Positions 7,806 to 16,351 of a DNA stretch of 64,000 bases are shown piece after piece. The DNA comes from Flavobacteriales bacterium. GTDB taxonomy: Bacteria > Bacteroidota > Bacteroidia > Flavobacteriales_D > Sanyastnellaceae. Both the position numbers and the translations under genes were made by a program. Within the stretch, counting starts at the first letter, position 1. Each line of letters starts with the position of its first letter. The DNA lies in NCBI GenBank assembly GCA_018402085.1, contig JAGYJM010000002.1:1302001-1366000 (forward strand). Reading direction: 5' to 3'. Under the pieces are notes generated by a model. It saw nothing but the letters and a program-made list of their open reading frames with translations, was not told where the DNA came from and did no database searches.

Positions 7806-8966
7806 TTAATCTACCCATTCTGCGATGAAGAGGTTTGTGTTTCGTGTACGACCGTTGTTGCGGTTGCTTGAGAACACAAGGTACTTACCGTTGTAAGAAA
7901 ACATCGGAAAGCTGTCAAAAGTTTTGTCGAAGGTTACTTGTTCGAGTCCTGTACCGTCAAGATTGATCATGAACAGGTTGAACGGAAATCCGATTTCGCT
8001 GGCGTGATTTGAGCTGAACAGAATCTTTTCACCGCTCGGGTGAAAGAAAGGCGCCCAGTTGGCATTTCCGAGGTTCGTGATCTGGCGAGCATCGCTGCCA
8101 TCTGCGTTTGCCACGAAAAGCTCCATGTCGGTTGGTTCAACCAGACCTTCAGCAAGCAACCCGCGGTATTTCTCGACCTCTTCAGGTGTAGTCGGACGGC
8201 TGGCGCGCCAAACGATCTTGCTGCCGTCAGGGGAGAAGAAGGCACCACCGTCGTAACCGAGGGTGTTGGTGATCTGCTTCACGTTGCTTCCGTCGATATC
8301 CATGGTGTACAGGTCGAGGTCGCCGCTGCGCATACTGGTGAAGATGATCTTATCGCCGTTCGGTGAAAGGGTCGCTTCGGCATCGTAGCCTTCGTAATCG
8401 GTCAGTTGACGGACGATGTTGCCTTCGAGGTCACCTTCGAAGATGTCATAAGTCTCGTAAATCGGCCACACATAGGCACCGTCGCGTTTCTCCGGTACGG
8501 GCGGACATTCTTTGTTGCCGAGGTGTGTTGAACCATAGAGCACGGTGGTATCACCGGGCATAAAGTATGCACAAGTAGTACGTCCGTCTCCCGTTGAAAC
8601 CATGTACGGCGGAATGGTATCAGGCGTGGCGTTTTCGAGCTCCATGATGAAGATCTGGTCACAGCTCATTCCCCATGCGGGGTTATTGCTTTGAAAAACG
8701 AGTTTATCGTCGGCAAAGCTCCAGTAGGCCTCGGCGTTATCACCTCCATAAGTGAGTTGACGCAGGTTTCGCAGGTGAACCTCCTCGTCGTAGCGCAGTG
8801 AGTCTGCTTCGCGGTCGTAGGTAGATTCGTCAAAGGTGCTGACGTACTCTTTAGCGTTCGCGGTCGTGTCCGCATCCGCCGCTTTTGCGGCGTTATCATT
8901 ATTTGAAGGAGAAGAACACGCCGCGATCATCACTGAACCGGCGAGGGCCATTAAAAGCTTTTTCAT
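7806..8966 (-). CDS. TolB-like beta-propeller lipoprotein (PD40 repeats)
   Basis: This 386-residue protein starts with a lipoprotein signal peptide (MKKLLMALAGSVMIAACSS). It carries repeated PD40/WD40-like blades, visible as 'SPNGDKIIFTSMRSGDLDLY', 'SPDGSKIVWRASR', 'HPSGEKILFSSN' and 'SYNGKYLVFSSNR'. Such TolB-like propellers act in the periplasm or on the outer membrane as binding scaffolds, often beside peptidases. An M28 peptidase is divergently transcribed next door. Residues about 25-32 (NAAKAADAD), in the linker after the lipobox, are encoded by a dispersed hairpin copy. Confidence 0.82.
   Translation of the reverse strand: MKKLLMALAGSVMIAACSSPSNNDNAAKAADADTTANAKEYVSTFDESTYDREADSLRYDEEVHLRNLRQLTYGGDNAEAYWSFADDKLVFQSNNPAWGMSCDQIFIMELENATPDTIPPYMVSTGDGRTTCAYFMPGDTTVLYGSTHLGNKECPPVPEKRDGAYVWPIYETYDIFEGDLEGNIVRQLTDYEGYDAEATLSPNGDKIIFTSMRSGDLDLYTMDIDGSNVKQITNTLGYDGGAFFSPDGSKIVWRASRPTTPEEVEKYRGLLAEGLVEPTDMELFVANADGSDARQITNLGNANWAPFFHPSGEKILFSSNHASEIGFPFNLFMINLDGTGLEQVTFDKTFDSFPMFSYNGKYLVFSSNRNNGRTRNTNLFIAEWVD
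8872..8892 (-). repeat. Dispersed AAAA-loop hairpin, copy in TolB-like gene
   Basis: Minus strand: stem GCCGC/GCGGC, loop AAAA, then GGATGC. It encodes AAKAADA in the linker just after the lipoprotein signal peptide, forward relative to the gene. Confidence 0.75.
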
Positions 8967-8994
8967 ATCGTGCTTCCTGCTTAGTTTCGCGGCG

Positions 8995-9020
8995 CGAAGG
9001 TACTAAAAAGGGTACCTTTA
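8995..9020. promoter_or_regulatory. Face-to-face divergent -7 boxes (TolB-like / M28 genes)
   Basis: TACCTTCG on the minus strand (9002-8995) and TACCTTTA on the plus strand (9013-9020) each match TAnnTTTG with one mismatch. They are ten bases apart between two divergent genes. Confidence 0.4.
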
Positions 9021-9031
9021 CGACCGAATAG

Positions 9032-10324
9032 ATGTTCAGAATGACCACGAAAAACACCCCATTGGCATACGCAGCTTCCCTGCTGGCGTCCATTAGCCTC
9101 ATTGCTTGCGCAACTCCCGGAGACAACGGTGATGCCGCGATGATCAAGCAGCTCAACGCTGATATCAGTTACCTGGCGAGCGATTCACTTGAAGGACGCG
9201 AGACCGGAACCGAAGGCGAAGCAAAGGCTGCAGCGTTCATTGCGCAGCGTTTTGAAGAACTCGGACTGCAGAAGGCAGGGGAAAACGACTCTTATTTTCA
9301 GCAGTTCTCGTTCAAGCCGCATCCACCGATTACCAAGCACACACAGGGCGATAGCACCACGCTGGGTACCGGCTTTGTGAAAGAGCGTGTCGGACAAAAT
9401 GTGGTGGGCATGCTTGATAAAGGTGCATCGAAGACGATTGTGATTGGCGCACACTACGACCACCTCGGTTACGGCGATGAAAACTCGCTGTTTACCGGAG
9501 GTAAAGAAATTCACAACGGCGCAGATGACAATGCCAGCGGCGTAGCTGCCATGCTTGAGCTGGCAGACCGTTTTCAGGAAACTGCGCTCGAGTCGAACAT
9601 CCTGTTTATTGCGTTCTCGGGTGAAGAGAAAGGCCTCTACGGAAGCAATTACTTCGTTGACAACCCGACGCTTTCACTCGAAGAGGTCAACTATATGATC
9701 AACATGGACATGGTTGGCCGTATGAAAGAAGACAGCACGCTGGCCGTGTACGGCACCGGAACATCACCGAGCTGGCCGGATGCCGTGAACATGACCAACA
9801 CTGATAGCCTCGACCTCGTGTTTCACGAGTCAGGCGTAGGTCCGTCTGACCATACCTCCTTCTACCTGGCCGATCTGCCGGTGCTGCACTTCTTCACCGG
9901 GCAGCATGAAGACTACCACAAGCCGACCGATGATGCCGATAAGATCAACTACGAAGGCATGCAGCTGGTGATTGACTTTATTGAGCGCATCATCCTTGAG
10001 TTGGATGATGACGGCAAGCTGGCGTTTACGAAAACGAAAGATCAGGATAAAGACAGCACTCCGCGTTTTAACGTGACCCTCGGTGTTGTTCCGGATTATA
10101 TGTACAGCGAGAAAGGCATGCGCATCGATGGCGTCTCAGAAGAGCGTCCGGCCCACACCGCAGGAATCATCGCCGGAGATGTGGTAATCCGTATGGGTGA
10201 TCATCCGGTAAACGATATGCAGGGCTACATGGAAGGCCTGAGCATGTTCAATGAGGGAGACACCACGGTGGTGACGGTACTTCGCAACGGAGAAGAAAAA
10301 GCATTTGGTGTGGTCTGGGATTGA
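9032..10324 (+). CDS. M28 family zinc aminopeptidase lipoprotein with PDZ domain
   Basis: This 430-residue secreted protein has a lipobox at LIAC (Cys26). The M28 zinc site is complete: AHYDH (His141), NGADDNASG (Asp165), SGEEKGLYGS (Glu198/199), NMDMVGR (Asp226), and the distal His in FFTGQHEDYHKPTD. Residues about 340-430 form a PDZ domain (EERPAHTAGIIAGDVVIRMG). It should cleave N-terminal residues from peptides at the cell surface or in the periplasm. ATG 9032 and ATG 9041 both fit. Its TGA stop shares bases with the ATG of the aldehyde dehydrogenase (TGATG), so translation is coupled. Confidence 0.88.
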   Translation: MFRMTTKNTPLAYAASLLASISLIACATPGDNGDAAMIKQLNADISYLASDSLEGRETGTEGEAKAAAFIAQRFEELGLQKAGENDSYFQQFSFKPHPPITKHTQGDSTTLGTGFVKERVGQNVVGMLDKGASKTIVIGAHYDHLGYGDENSLFTGGKEIHNGADDNASGVAAMLELADRFQETALESNILFIAFSGEEKGLYGSNYFVDNPTLSLEEVNYMINMDMVGRMKEDSTLAVYGTGTSPSWPDAVNMTNTDSLDLVFHESGVGPSDHTSFYLADLPVLHFFTGQHEDYHKPTDDADKINYEGMQLVIDFIERIILELDDDGKLAFTKTKDQDKDSTPRFNVTLGVVPDYMYSEKGMRIDGVSEERPAHTAGIIAGDVVIRMGDHPVNDMQGYMEGLSMFNEGDTTVVTVLRNGEEKAFGVVWD

Positions 10325-11679
10325 TGCTTCAGTCAAAGGATCCATACCGCAATGAACTGATCCGGGAGTATCCTGAAGACAGCAGCACTCAGGTGCAGGA
10401 AAAGCTTTCTGCGGCTTCTTCAGCGCAAAAGCGCTGGATGTCAACACCGCTGACCGAACGCGCTGCATTGGCGCGTGCTATTGCTGCTACGCTTGACAGC
10501 CGAAAAGAGTCCCTCGCTACGATGATGGCCCGTGAAATGGGCAAGCCGATCACGCAGGGCAGGGCAGAGGTTGAGAAATGCGCCTGGCTGTGCAGGCATT
10601 ATGCTGAATCTGCTGCAGAATACCTCGAGCCGGAGCGCATCGCGATAGACGGGCAAGACACCTCTGTGTACAACCAACCGCTGGGAACGGTGCTCGGCAT
10701 CATGCCGTGGAATTACCCATTCTGGCAGGTGTTTCGGTTCATCATCCCGACGATGCTGGCCGGCAACACGACGCTGCTCAAGCATGCCTCCAACGTCACC
10801 GGATGCGCCATGCTCATCAAAGACATCTGTGCTGACGCAGGCGTGCCCGAAGGAGTGTTTCAGGTACTGGTTGTGCCGGGCAAGCAGATGAACACGATTC
10901 TCGGACATGACGCTATCAGCGCTGTGACCCTGACCGGCAGTGAACCGGCGGGTTCAGCCGCCGCAGAGGCAGCAGGCAGGCATATTCGTCCGTCACTCCT
11001 CGAACTCGGCGGCAGCAACGCCTTCATCGTGTGCGCTGACGCCGATGTAGACCGCGCGGTAGAAGCCTTTGTGCAGGGACGTTACCAGAACACCGGACAG
11101 AGCTGCATCGCAGCAAAAAGACTGATACTCGAAGACCGCATAGCGGATCATTTCACCCACGAGCTGCTGAAGCAGGTAGGGGAGATGACCTACGGCGACC
11201 CGCTGGAAGAAAGCTCGAAGATGGGGCCGCTGGCAAGAATCGACCTCGCTGAAGAGTTGGAGTCGCAGATGGAGCGATCCATTGCGAAAGGGGCGAGACT
11301 GCTTCACGGCGGACAACGCGACGGTGCTTGTTTTGAGGCTACGGTGATCGAAAATGTAGCGCCGGGGCAACCTGCTTTTGACGACGAAACCTTTGGTCCG
11401 CTGGCAGCCATCACCCGCTGCGGTGGCTTCGACGAGGCCGTCGAGCTTTGCGGACAGTCACGTTTCGGCCTTGGGGTGAGCATCTTCACTACCGATCACG
11501 AGCGCGTTATGCAACGTCTGGGAGCCTTCAATGAGGGAGCAGTGTTTGTCAACGACTTTGTCAAGAGCGACCCGCGGGTACCCTTCGGAGGCGTAAAAGC
11601 CAGCGGTTACGGCCGGGAGTTAGGTCGTGACGGAATTCTGTCTTTTGTCAATCGCCAGACGGTGGTGGTGAGGGGTTAG
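10324..11679 (+). CDS. NAD(P)-dependent aldehyde dehydrogenase, succinate-semialdehyde type
   Basis: The 451-residue enzyme oxidises an aldehyde to an acid. The general base is Glu227 (LLELGGSNAF) and the nucleophile Cys261 (NTGQSCIAAKR). Cofactor and substrate segments include MPWNYPFWQVFR and TFGPLAAITR. Size and motifs are closest to succinate-semialdehyde dehydrogenases (GabD/Sad). The true substrate is not readable from sequence. The start is ATG 10324, overlapping the previous stop. Residues 33-39 (SAQKRWM) come from a dispersed hairpin copy in a different frame from most others. The last 15 codons have a near-identical partner fragment at 12308-12349, beyond the toxin-antitoxin genes. 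Confidence 0.88.
   Translation: MLQSKDPYRNELIREYPEDSSTQVQEKLSAASSAQKRWMSTPLTERAALARAIAATLDSRKESLATMMAREMGKPITQGRAEVEKCAWLCRHYAESAAEYLEPERIAIDGQDTSVYNQPLGTVLGIMPWNYPFWQVFRFIIPTMLAGNTTLLKHASNVTGCAMLIKDICADAGVPEGVFQVLVVPGKQMNTILGHDAISAVTLTGSEPAGSAAAEAAGRHIRPSLLELGGSNAFIVCADADVDRAVEAFVQGRYQNTGQSCIAAKRLILEDRIADHFTHELLKQVGEMTYGDPLEESSKMGPLARIDLAEELESQMERSIAKGARLLHGGQRDGACFEATVIENVAPGQPAFDDETFGPLAAITRCGGFDEAVELCGQSRFGLGVSIFTTDHERVMQRLGAFNEGAVFVNDFVKSDPRVPFGGVKASGYGRELGRDGILSFVNRQTVVVRG
10421..10440 (+). repeat. Dispersed AAAA-loop hairpin, copy in aldehyde dehydrogenase gene
   Basis: Stem CAGCGC/GCGCTG, loop AAAA, then GATG. It is read in another frame (GCG CAA AAG CGC) as AQKRWM, so the DNA rather than the peptide is what recurs. 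Confidence 0.7.
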
Positions 11680-11706
11680 GTGATAGGTGGTTGGTGGATG
11701 GTGTAG
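11672..11706. repeat. Heptanucleotide array, unit GGTGGAT-like, 5 units
   Basis: Units GGGGTTA, GGTGATA, GGTGGTT, GGTGGAT, GGTGTAG in 7-bp register. The array spans the stop codon of the aldehyde dehydrogenase (TAG 11677-11679). The same unit makes the long array at 12349. Confidence 0.65.
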
Positions 11707-11711
11707 CACTT

Positions 11712-12026
11712 TCACTCCTTTTCTTTTAGAATCTGCAGTAATTTTTCTGGGTCTTGTCGATTGTCCCAAAAGGCTGTGACAACTATTCGTTGGTCAAGTG
11801 CCTGATAATAAATGCTGAAATGACCAAGTGATGCTACACGTGTATCCTTGAAATCCGTAGCCGGGTAAAGGAAAGGTTCTTTGGCTATTTGCGTCGTGCG
11901 ACTGGTTACAAGTTTTATCAACTTCTTTGAGTATGAAGTAGACCCGTTCCTTTCCACCCAGTATTGAAGAACACCTGCGAATTGGATATCCGCAGTTCTG
12001 GTCCAGACTACCTTCCGTTTAGCCAT
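11712..12026 (-). CDS. Type II toxin of the RelE/ParE family
   Basis: This basic 104-residue protein shows the ParE/RelE fold pattern: an N-terminal strand (KRKVVWTRTADIQF), two helices, then strands with LGHFSIYYQALDQRIVVTAFWDNRQDP, where the DNRQDP ending is common in Bacteroidota ParE-like toxins. Targets in the family are gyrase or ribosome-bound mRNA; which applies here is not readable. It overlaps its antitoxin by 19 bp, the usual arrangement with the antitoxin first. Base composition is more A+T-rich than the neighbouring aldehyde dehydrogenase, consistent with acquisition. Confidence 0.82.
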   Translation of the reverse strand: MAKRKVVWTRTADIQFAGVLQYWVERNGSTSYSKKLIKLVTSRTTQIAKEPFLYPATDFKDTRVASLGHFSIYYQALDQRIVVTAFWDNRQDPEKLLQILKEKE

Positions 12027-12250
12027 TCAAGGTTTCGTCGGTTCATGGCCTCCTGAGAAATGAGACGATCATTTTCTATGTCTTCCTGGCTCATTTGAAG
12101 CATCTCCTTTTGCTCTGAGGCCAGTTCTACTAAGTCAGAAGAAGAACTGCTCGACGCTACCAGCTTGTCAAGTGCTTCTAGAAACTCTTTGTTCTTAATT
12201 GCCAGGATTTTGTCGATCAATTGACTTCTTATTTTATCAACTGTTGGCAT
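12008..12250 (-). CDS. Type II antitoxin paired with the ParE-like toxin
   Basis: This 80-residue, acidic and largely helical protein lies directly upstream of and overlaps the toxin gene. The N-terminus (MPTVDKIRSQLIDKILAIKN) and the C-terminal SQEDIENDRLISQEAMNRRNLEWLNGR match the addiction-module antitoxins that accompany RelE/ParE toxins in Bacteroidota. There is no obvious DNA-binding fold, so autoregulation is uncertain. Confidence 0.78.
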   Translation of the reverse strand: MPTVDKIRSQLIDKILAIKNKEFLEALDKLVASSSSSSDLVELASEQKEMLQMSQEDIENDRLISQEAMNRRNLEWLNGR

Positions 12251-12307
12251 CTCGTCTTTCTTTAGCTCCCTATATTACGGAAATCCCGCGATTTCTTAAG
12301 GTAGCAA

Positions 12308-12349
12308 GGCAATGATTGTATTCTCTCTTTTGTGAATCGCCAGACGGGG
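12308..12349 (+). pseudogene. Remnant of an aldehyde dehydrogenase C-terminus
   Basis: Translated in frame, this 42-bp piece reads [14 protein letters not shown], against [14 protein letters not shown] at the end of the intact gene (codons from 11623). Within the ILSFVNRQT block the only two base differences are synonymous (CTG/CTC and GTC/GTG). It runs straight into a GGTGGAT heptamer array, as the intact gene also does. The toxin-antitoxin genes lie between the two copies. Confidence 0.7.
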
Positions 12350-12425
12350 GTGGATGGTGGATGGTGGATGGTGGATGGTGGATGGTGGATGGTGGATGGT
12401 GGATGGTGGATGGTGGATGGTGTTG
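12349..12425. repeat. Heptanucleotide array, unit GGTGGAT, 10 perfect units plus one variant
   Basis: Ten perfect GGTGGAT units from 12349 to 12418, then GGTGTTG. It follows the aldehyde dehydrogenase remnant. The apparent small minus-strand frame with PSTIHH repeats is a by-product. Confidence 0.9.
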
Positions 12426-12449
12426 GGGCCAACTTTTTACACCAGAGAC

Positions 12450-13725
12450 GGTTGTGTTCAGTTAAGTGTGTCATTTGAGTCTAAGCCTATCCCTGTGGGT
12501 TATCATAAGTGATGCAATAACCCTTGACCAGGATTGTGGTCGACTCCATTTCTTCTGCACCTTCTGGGTAACAAGGTACAGCAGTTTCAACAGAGCTCGT
12601 TCAGAGGTGAGCGCCCCTTTGGCCTTGGTGCCTTTGCGAACTTGACGATTGAAGCCCTCAATGGAGTTGGTGGTATACATTACTCGTTTCACATGTTCAT
12701 CGTATCCGAAGAAGGTGGTGAGATGCTCCCAGTTACGCTTCCATGATTGGATCATTGCAGGATATTTCTTGCCCCACTTCTCTTCGAAGTTCTCTAGTTC
12801 AGTCTCTGCTTGGTCGATGCTATTCGCCCTGTAAATCAGCCTCATGTCTCGGACCACAGCTCTTTTGTCTTGCCAGTTCACATAGCGTGTTGAGTTGCGG
12901 ATCTGATGAACTATGCAAAGCTGCACGTCTGTCCTAGGAAAGACTGTTGTTATGACCTCCTTGAAGCCTTTCAAGTTGTCGATACTGGCGATAATTATGT
13001 CTTCTACACCTCTTGCCTCAAGGTCATTCAGTACTCCCAACCAGAAGCCTGAACTTTCTGTTTCTGATAGATAGATGCCCAAAAGATCCTTCTCTCCTTC
13101 AACGTTCATTCCAAGTGCCATGTAAGCAGCCATTTGTTTAACCCGTCCGTCTTGCTTGACCTTGAAGAACATAGCGTCCATCCACAAGAACACATACACC
13201 GAGTCGAGCGGCCGGCTTCGCCACTCTTCGATTTCTGGCCATACTCTATCTGTGATGGCACTTAGTTGTGCCTTACTCAAGTTCATGTCATACATCTCAT
13301 CGATATGATCGGAGATGTCTTGATAGCTCATACCTGAACTGTAAAGCCCTATGATTTTCTTTTCAAGACTATCGCCTAACGCCCGTTGTCGTTTCGGTAT
13401 AAGACTCGGTTCGTAAGTGCCGTCGCGGTCGCGCGGAGTCTCGATTTCTATCTCTCCAGAACTCGTCTTCACACGCTTCTTACCCTTGCCATTACGACGG
13501 TTCGGACGAGCTGATTCAACGTGTGCATCCATCTCGCCCTCAAGACTCGCTTCTAGAACGTGCTTGATCATAGGCGTCAGTGCGCCATCCTTACCCGTTA
13601 AAGGCTTGCCTGACTGAAGTGCCGATAAGACCGCTTCCAGTAACTTGTCTGCTTCTGATTTCTCTTTCATTGTATCAAGGTATTTGTTATTTCATTTGCC
13701 TTGACACACTTTTCTGAACAGTCTC
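12450..13725 (-). mobile_element. Complete IS256-family insertion sequence with 8-bp target duplication
   Basis: The ends share TGTTCAGNNAAGTGTGTCA as inverted repeats (12455-12473 and 13702-13720), set five bases inside each tip. The direct repeat CCAGAGAC flanks both ends (12442-12449 and 13726-13733), matching the 8-9 bp duplication of this family. Joining the flanks restores an uninterrupted intergenic sequence, so the insertion is fairly recent and broke no gene. One transposase gene fills it. Confidence 0.88.
12471..13670 (-). CDS. IS256 family transposase (Mutator type)
   Basis: This 399-residue DDE transposase looks intact. The catalytic acids lie in [15 protein letters not shown], in ASIDNLKGF and in [20 protein letters not shown]. 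The linker with the [13 protein letters not shown] signature is diagnostic of the family. The N-terminal part contains the DNA-binding region ([14 protein letters not shown]). The stop codon lies within the left inverted repeat. Confidence 0.93.
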   Translation of the reverse strand: MKEKSEADKLLEAVLSALQSGKPLTGKDGALTPMIKHVLEASLEGEMDAHVESARPNRRNGKGKKRVKTSSGEIEIETPRDRDGTYEPSLIPKRQRALGDSLEKKIIGLYSSGMSYQDISDHIDEMYDMNLSKAQLSAITDRVWPEIEEWRSRPLDSVYVFLWMDAMFFKVKQDGRVKQMAAYMALGMNVEGEKDLLGIYLSETESSGFWLGVLNDLEARGVEDIIIASIDNLKGFKEVITTVFPRTDVQLCIVHQIRNSTRYVNWQDKRAVVRDMRLIYRANSIDQAETELENFEEKWGKKYPAMIQSWKRNWEHLTTFFGYDEHVKRVMYTTNSIEGFNRQVRKGTKAKGALTSERALLKLLYLVTQKVQKKWSRPQSWSRVIASLMITHRDRLRLK

Positions 13726-13769
13726 CCAGAGACGCTAGGCGCGGCGGATTATTGGTTGGATCGTAGTTA

Positions 13770-15239
13770 TTATCTTCCTTTTTTCTGTTCCAAGGTTCTT
13801 CTTCCAACGGTGTAAGCGTATGCTGAAGCAGGAATAAATTGAAATGACTTGTCTCCGTAATTGACAATACCTTCCTTATTGATCGAGGTCACTATGGGGC
13901 TATCTAAGTTGTTCTCTGCGCAGAACTTGTACAGACTCTTCAATTCGGAGGGTTTTTCAAAATATCTGTTTGACCACTTGATTTCCAAAGCCCAGATGGG
14001 TTTTAAAGTGGAGTCACTCAATCCGACCATGTCAACTTCTCCCTGAGACCATCGTGAATACCAGGGGGTGAACCAATCACGGTGCATCCATTGTGCAAAT
14101 ACGGCTGTCTCAACCATGTTTCCAATCATATCATCAGTTGAAGTAATGGGTGAGAAAAGAGCACTTCTCAGTGACGGATTTGTGAGGTATATCTTGAAGA
14201 AATTGTCTCTTTTAAATTTCTTCCCACTCTGATCAATTCTGCGAACTCTCTTAATCAGGTAAGCAGCTTCGAGATACTGGATGTACTTTTTGAGTGTGTT
14301 CTTCGGGACCTGTGACTGCTTACTCAATGATTCAAGTGAGAACTCTCCTCCGCTATTGTATGCGATGGTGGTAAAAAGTGAATTCAACTCCCGAGTGTCG
14401 CTGATACCATACAGACTCGGTAAATCTCTCAAAAGAACCTTGTCAACAATGTCTTGACGAATATACCTTCCGGGGTTGGCTTGCATTTTCGGGGAGAAGA
14501 TAACCTCAGGGTAACCTCCAAAGTTGATGTAGTCAATGAAATGCCTGTTGAGTTCATCGAGATGACCGGAAGTGTAAAAATCCGTCTGTTGACCTTTCCA
14601 AGTGACCTCTACAGGTTTAATGATTCGATCTAAGCCTTTTAGTGAGATATACTCGTTGAATGTCAAGGGAGGTAGTAAGAAATCTGTGAATCGACCAGCC
14701 CCACTTTCGTTGCTTGCAAATTTCAAAGCAGCGGCAGCAGATCCTGAGACAATGAACTTATCTTTTCGATAGCTATCCACCAGGGTTTTTAAGTGAACCT
14801 CCCAATCTCTGCAGTACTGGATTTCATCGAATAACACGTGCCACCCGCTCTTATCCTCAAGGCCGGATGCTTCTTTTGCAAATTCAAAAAGCTGTTCAAG
14901 TCCAATGTTGTTGTAGATCGGGTTCTCAATTGTGATGAAGATAATCTTCTTTGGGTCAACTGAGCTATCGATAAGATCCTTGATCAGGTGATGCAGCATC
15001 ACTGTTTTTCCAACGCGTCTCGGTCCCATCAAAACAACGGCTCGTCGAATCTCTTTCTCATAAACCAGTGGCTTGAAAAGCTCGAAATAGAGTCGCCGGG
15101 GCATAGAATCAAAGTCATCTTCGATTTGACCATCGACCCACCATGGATTTTCAAATCGTATCCGGTCTAAAACTTGTTTCTTAGAGATATCTCGTATCAA
15201 AAGTGCCTTATTCGACACAAAAATACAATTTAAGGTCAA
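13770..15239 (-). CDS. AAA-type ATPase with DUF4143 C-terminal domain
   Basis: This 489-residue protein has a Walker A motif (GPRRVGKT, about residues 72-79), a Walker B motif (WHVLFDEIQ), a sensor-like IVSGSAAAALK and a DUF4143 C-terminal region with the EIKWSNR nuclease-like or specificity motif. This family is common in accessory regions of Bacteroidota and archaea; its role is unsettled. The start is uncertain: the frame to ATG 15239 contains a TATTTTTG promoter-like box near 15218, so translation may begin further in (for example at the TTG before IRDIS). Low G+C content compared with neighbours suggests transfer. Confidence 0.8.
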   Translation of the reverse strand: MTLNCIFVSNKALLIRDISKKQVLDRIRFENPWWVDGQIEDDFDSMPRRLYFELFKPLVYEKEIRRAVVLMGPRRVGKTVMLHHLIKDLIDSSVDPKKIIFITIENPIYNNIGLEQLFEFAKEASGLEDKSGWHVLFDEIQYCRDWEVHLKTLVDSYRKDKFIVSGSAAAALKFASNESGAGRFTDFLLPPLTFNEYISLKGLDRIIKPVEVTWKGQQTDFYTSGHLDELNRHFIDYINFGGYPEVIFSPKMQANPGRYIRQDIVDKVLLRDLPSLYGISDTRELNSLFTTIAYNSGGEFSLESLSKQSQVPKNTLKKYIQYLEAAYLIKRVRRIDQSGKKFKRDNFFKIYLTNPSLRSALFSPITSTDDMIGNMVETAVFAQWMHRDWFTPWYSRWSQGEVDMVGLSDSTLKPIWALEIKWSNRYFEKPSELKSLYKFCAENNLDSPIVTSINKEGIVNYGDKSFQFIPASAYAYTVGRRTLEQKKGR

Positions 15240-15430
15240 ATAGATGATCTTAAAACTGCAATCAATAGCAGATATGGCTCGGTCGTGAACTGTAAAAAGG
15301 TGTTGTTAATAGTCTCGTGTGCGAAGTACAGTGCGTTTCGGAGCAGCGTATGTCCGCCGGGATCAAGCGTGCAAATAACAGTGAACATGCGGAAAACGCT
15401 GTATGCCCCATGTGGCGACGACTACCCTGC

Positions 15431-16351
15431 TCAATAACACGAGTACAACAGCTCCATCAGTTGCTTTTGCTCTTTCTTCTTGAGCAGCGGCTGAGTGTCA
15501 AGCCGGGTGGCTTCTGTTTCGCTTGCACGCGCGCTCACGACTTTGGCCGACTGAGGCTCGCTGCTAAAGGCCTCATCTTGAAAGACCCTGACTTCTTCCT
15601 GTAGCGGCACACTGGTAGTTTCGCTGTAGGTAATGCTGTTCGCAGATGATGCTGCAGGGTAGGAGCCCGCTGCCGACTGATCGGTCTCCTCGTCAGTTTC
15701 AACGGCATCGAGCTCAGCGATGAATTCGTCGGCGACTTCGTCAGCAACCGGGCTGTCGGCCTGTCGCTTCTCTGCGAGCAATGACTCCCGGGGTTCTTCA
15801 AGAACCTGTTCTTGTGGGGCAGGCGCTTCGGATTCAGCTTCTTCAGCTTGAGTAGCATTGGTCGTTTCAGGCTCACTTTCGTCAGAAGGTTCATCAACCG
15901 GCTGACGCTCCTGTGGCTCTTTCTCATCCTGCTCTTCGGCAGGCTGCACCTGTTCAGCGAGCAGATCAGACTGGTTAGAATCTCGGGGTTGCCAGAACAG
16001 CACGCCGCCACCGATCAGGCAGACGAGCGCGAGGGCGAAGGCCGGACGTCTCCACAGGCTTACATCCTGTGGCCAAAGCATCGCCAGCCACTGGTTGAGC
16101 GAAAAAGCAGGGTAGCGTCGTTCGCTGCGGTAACCTGCGAGCACATCTTTCTTGAGCGACTCGTGCGGCGGAACTGCATCTGCCGGTTGTTCTTCAAGTA
16201 CCTGGAGCAACTCACGCATTGATCGGTATTCATCTTCGCCATCGATGTGCTTCATTACGAATTCATGCTCTTCAGGGTATAGGTCGCCGAAGTCTTTGCT
16301 TCTGAGCAGCGACTCCAGGTCTTCAGGGTCGTATTTCTGACGTTCGTTCAT
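15431..16351 (-). CDS. Putative anti-sigma factor, single-pass membrane protein with acidic tail
   Basis: Residues 1-100 form a polar cytoplasmic part (YDPEDLESLLRSKDFGDLYPEE). One transmembrane helix follows (about 104-120, ALALVCLIGGGVLFW), then a long, low-complexity Glu/Ala/Gln-rich periplasmic region (residues 125-290). It ends with a lysine-rich piece. It follows an ECF sigma gene with an ATGA overlap, the usual place for an anti-sigma factor. No zinc-binding HxxxCxxC motif is seen, so the assignment rests mainly on context. Confidence 0.6.
   Translation of the reverse strand: MNERQKYDPEDLESLLRSKDFGDLYPEEHEFVMKHIDGEDEYRSMRELLQVLEEQPADAVPPHESLKKDVLAGYRSERRYPAFSLNQWLAMLWPQDVSLWRRPAFALALVCLIGGGVLFWQPRDSNQSDLLAEQVQPAEEQDEKEPQERQPVDEPSDESEPETTNATQAEEAESEAPAPQEQVLEEPRESLLAEKRQADSPVADEVADEFIAELDAVETDEETDQSAAGSYPAASSANSITYSETTSVPLQEEVRVFQDEAFSSEPQSAKVVSARASETEATRLDTQPLLKKKEQKQLMELLYSCY

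Noticed and set aside
12262-12474. Minus-strand protein with PSTIHH repeats
   Set aside because: It is the translation of the GGTGGAT array.
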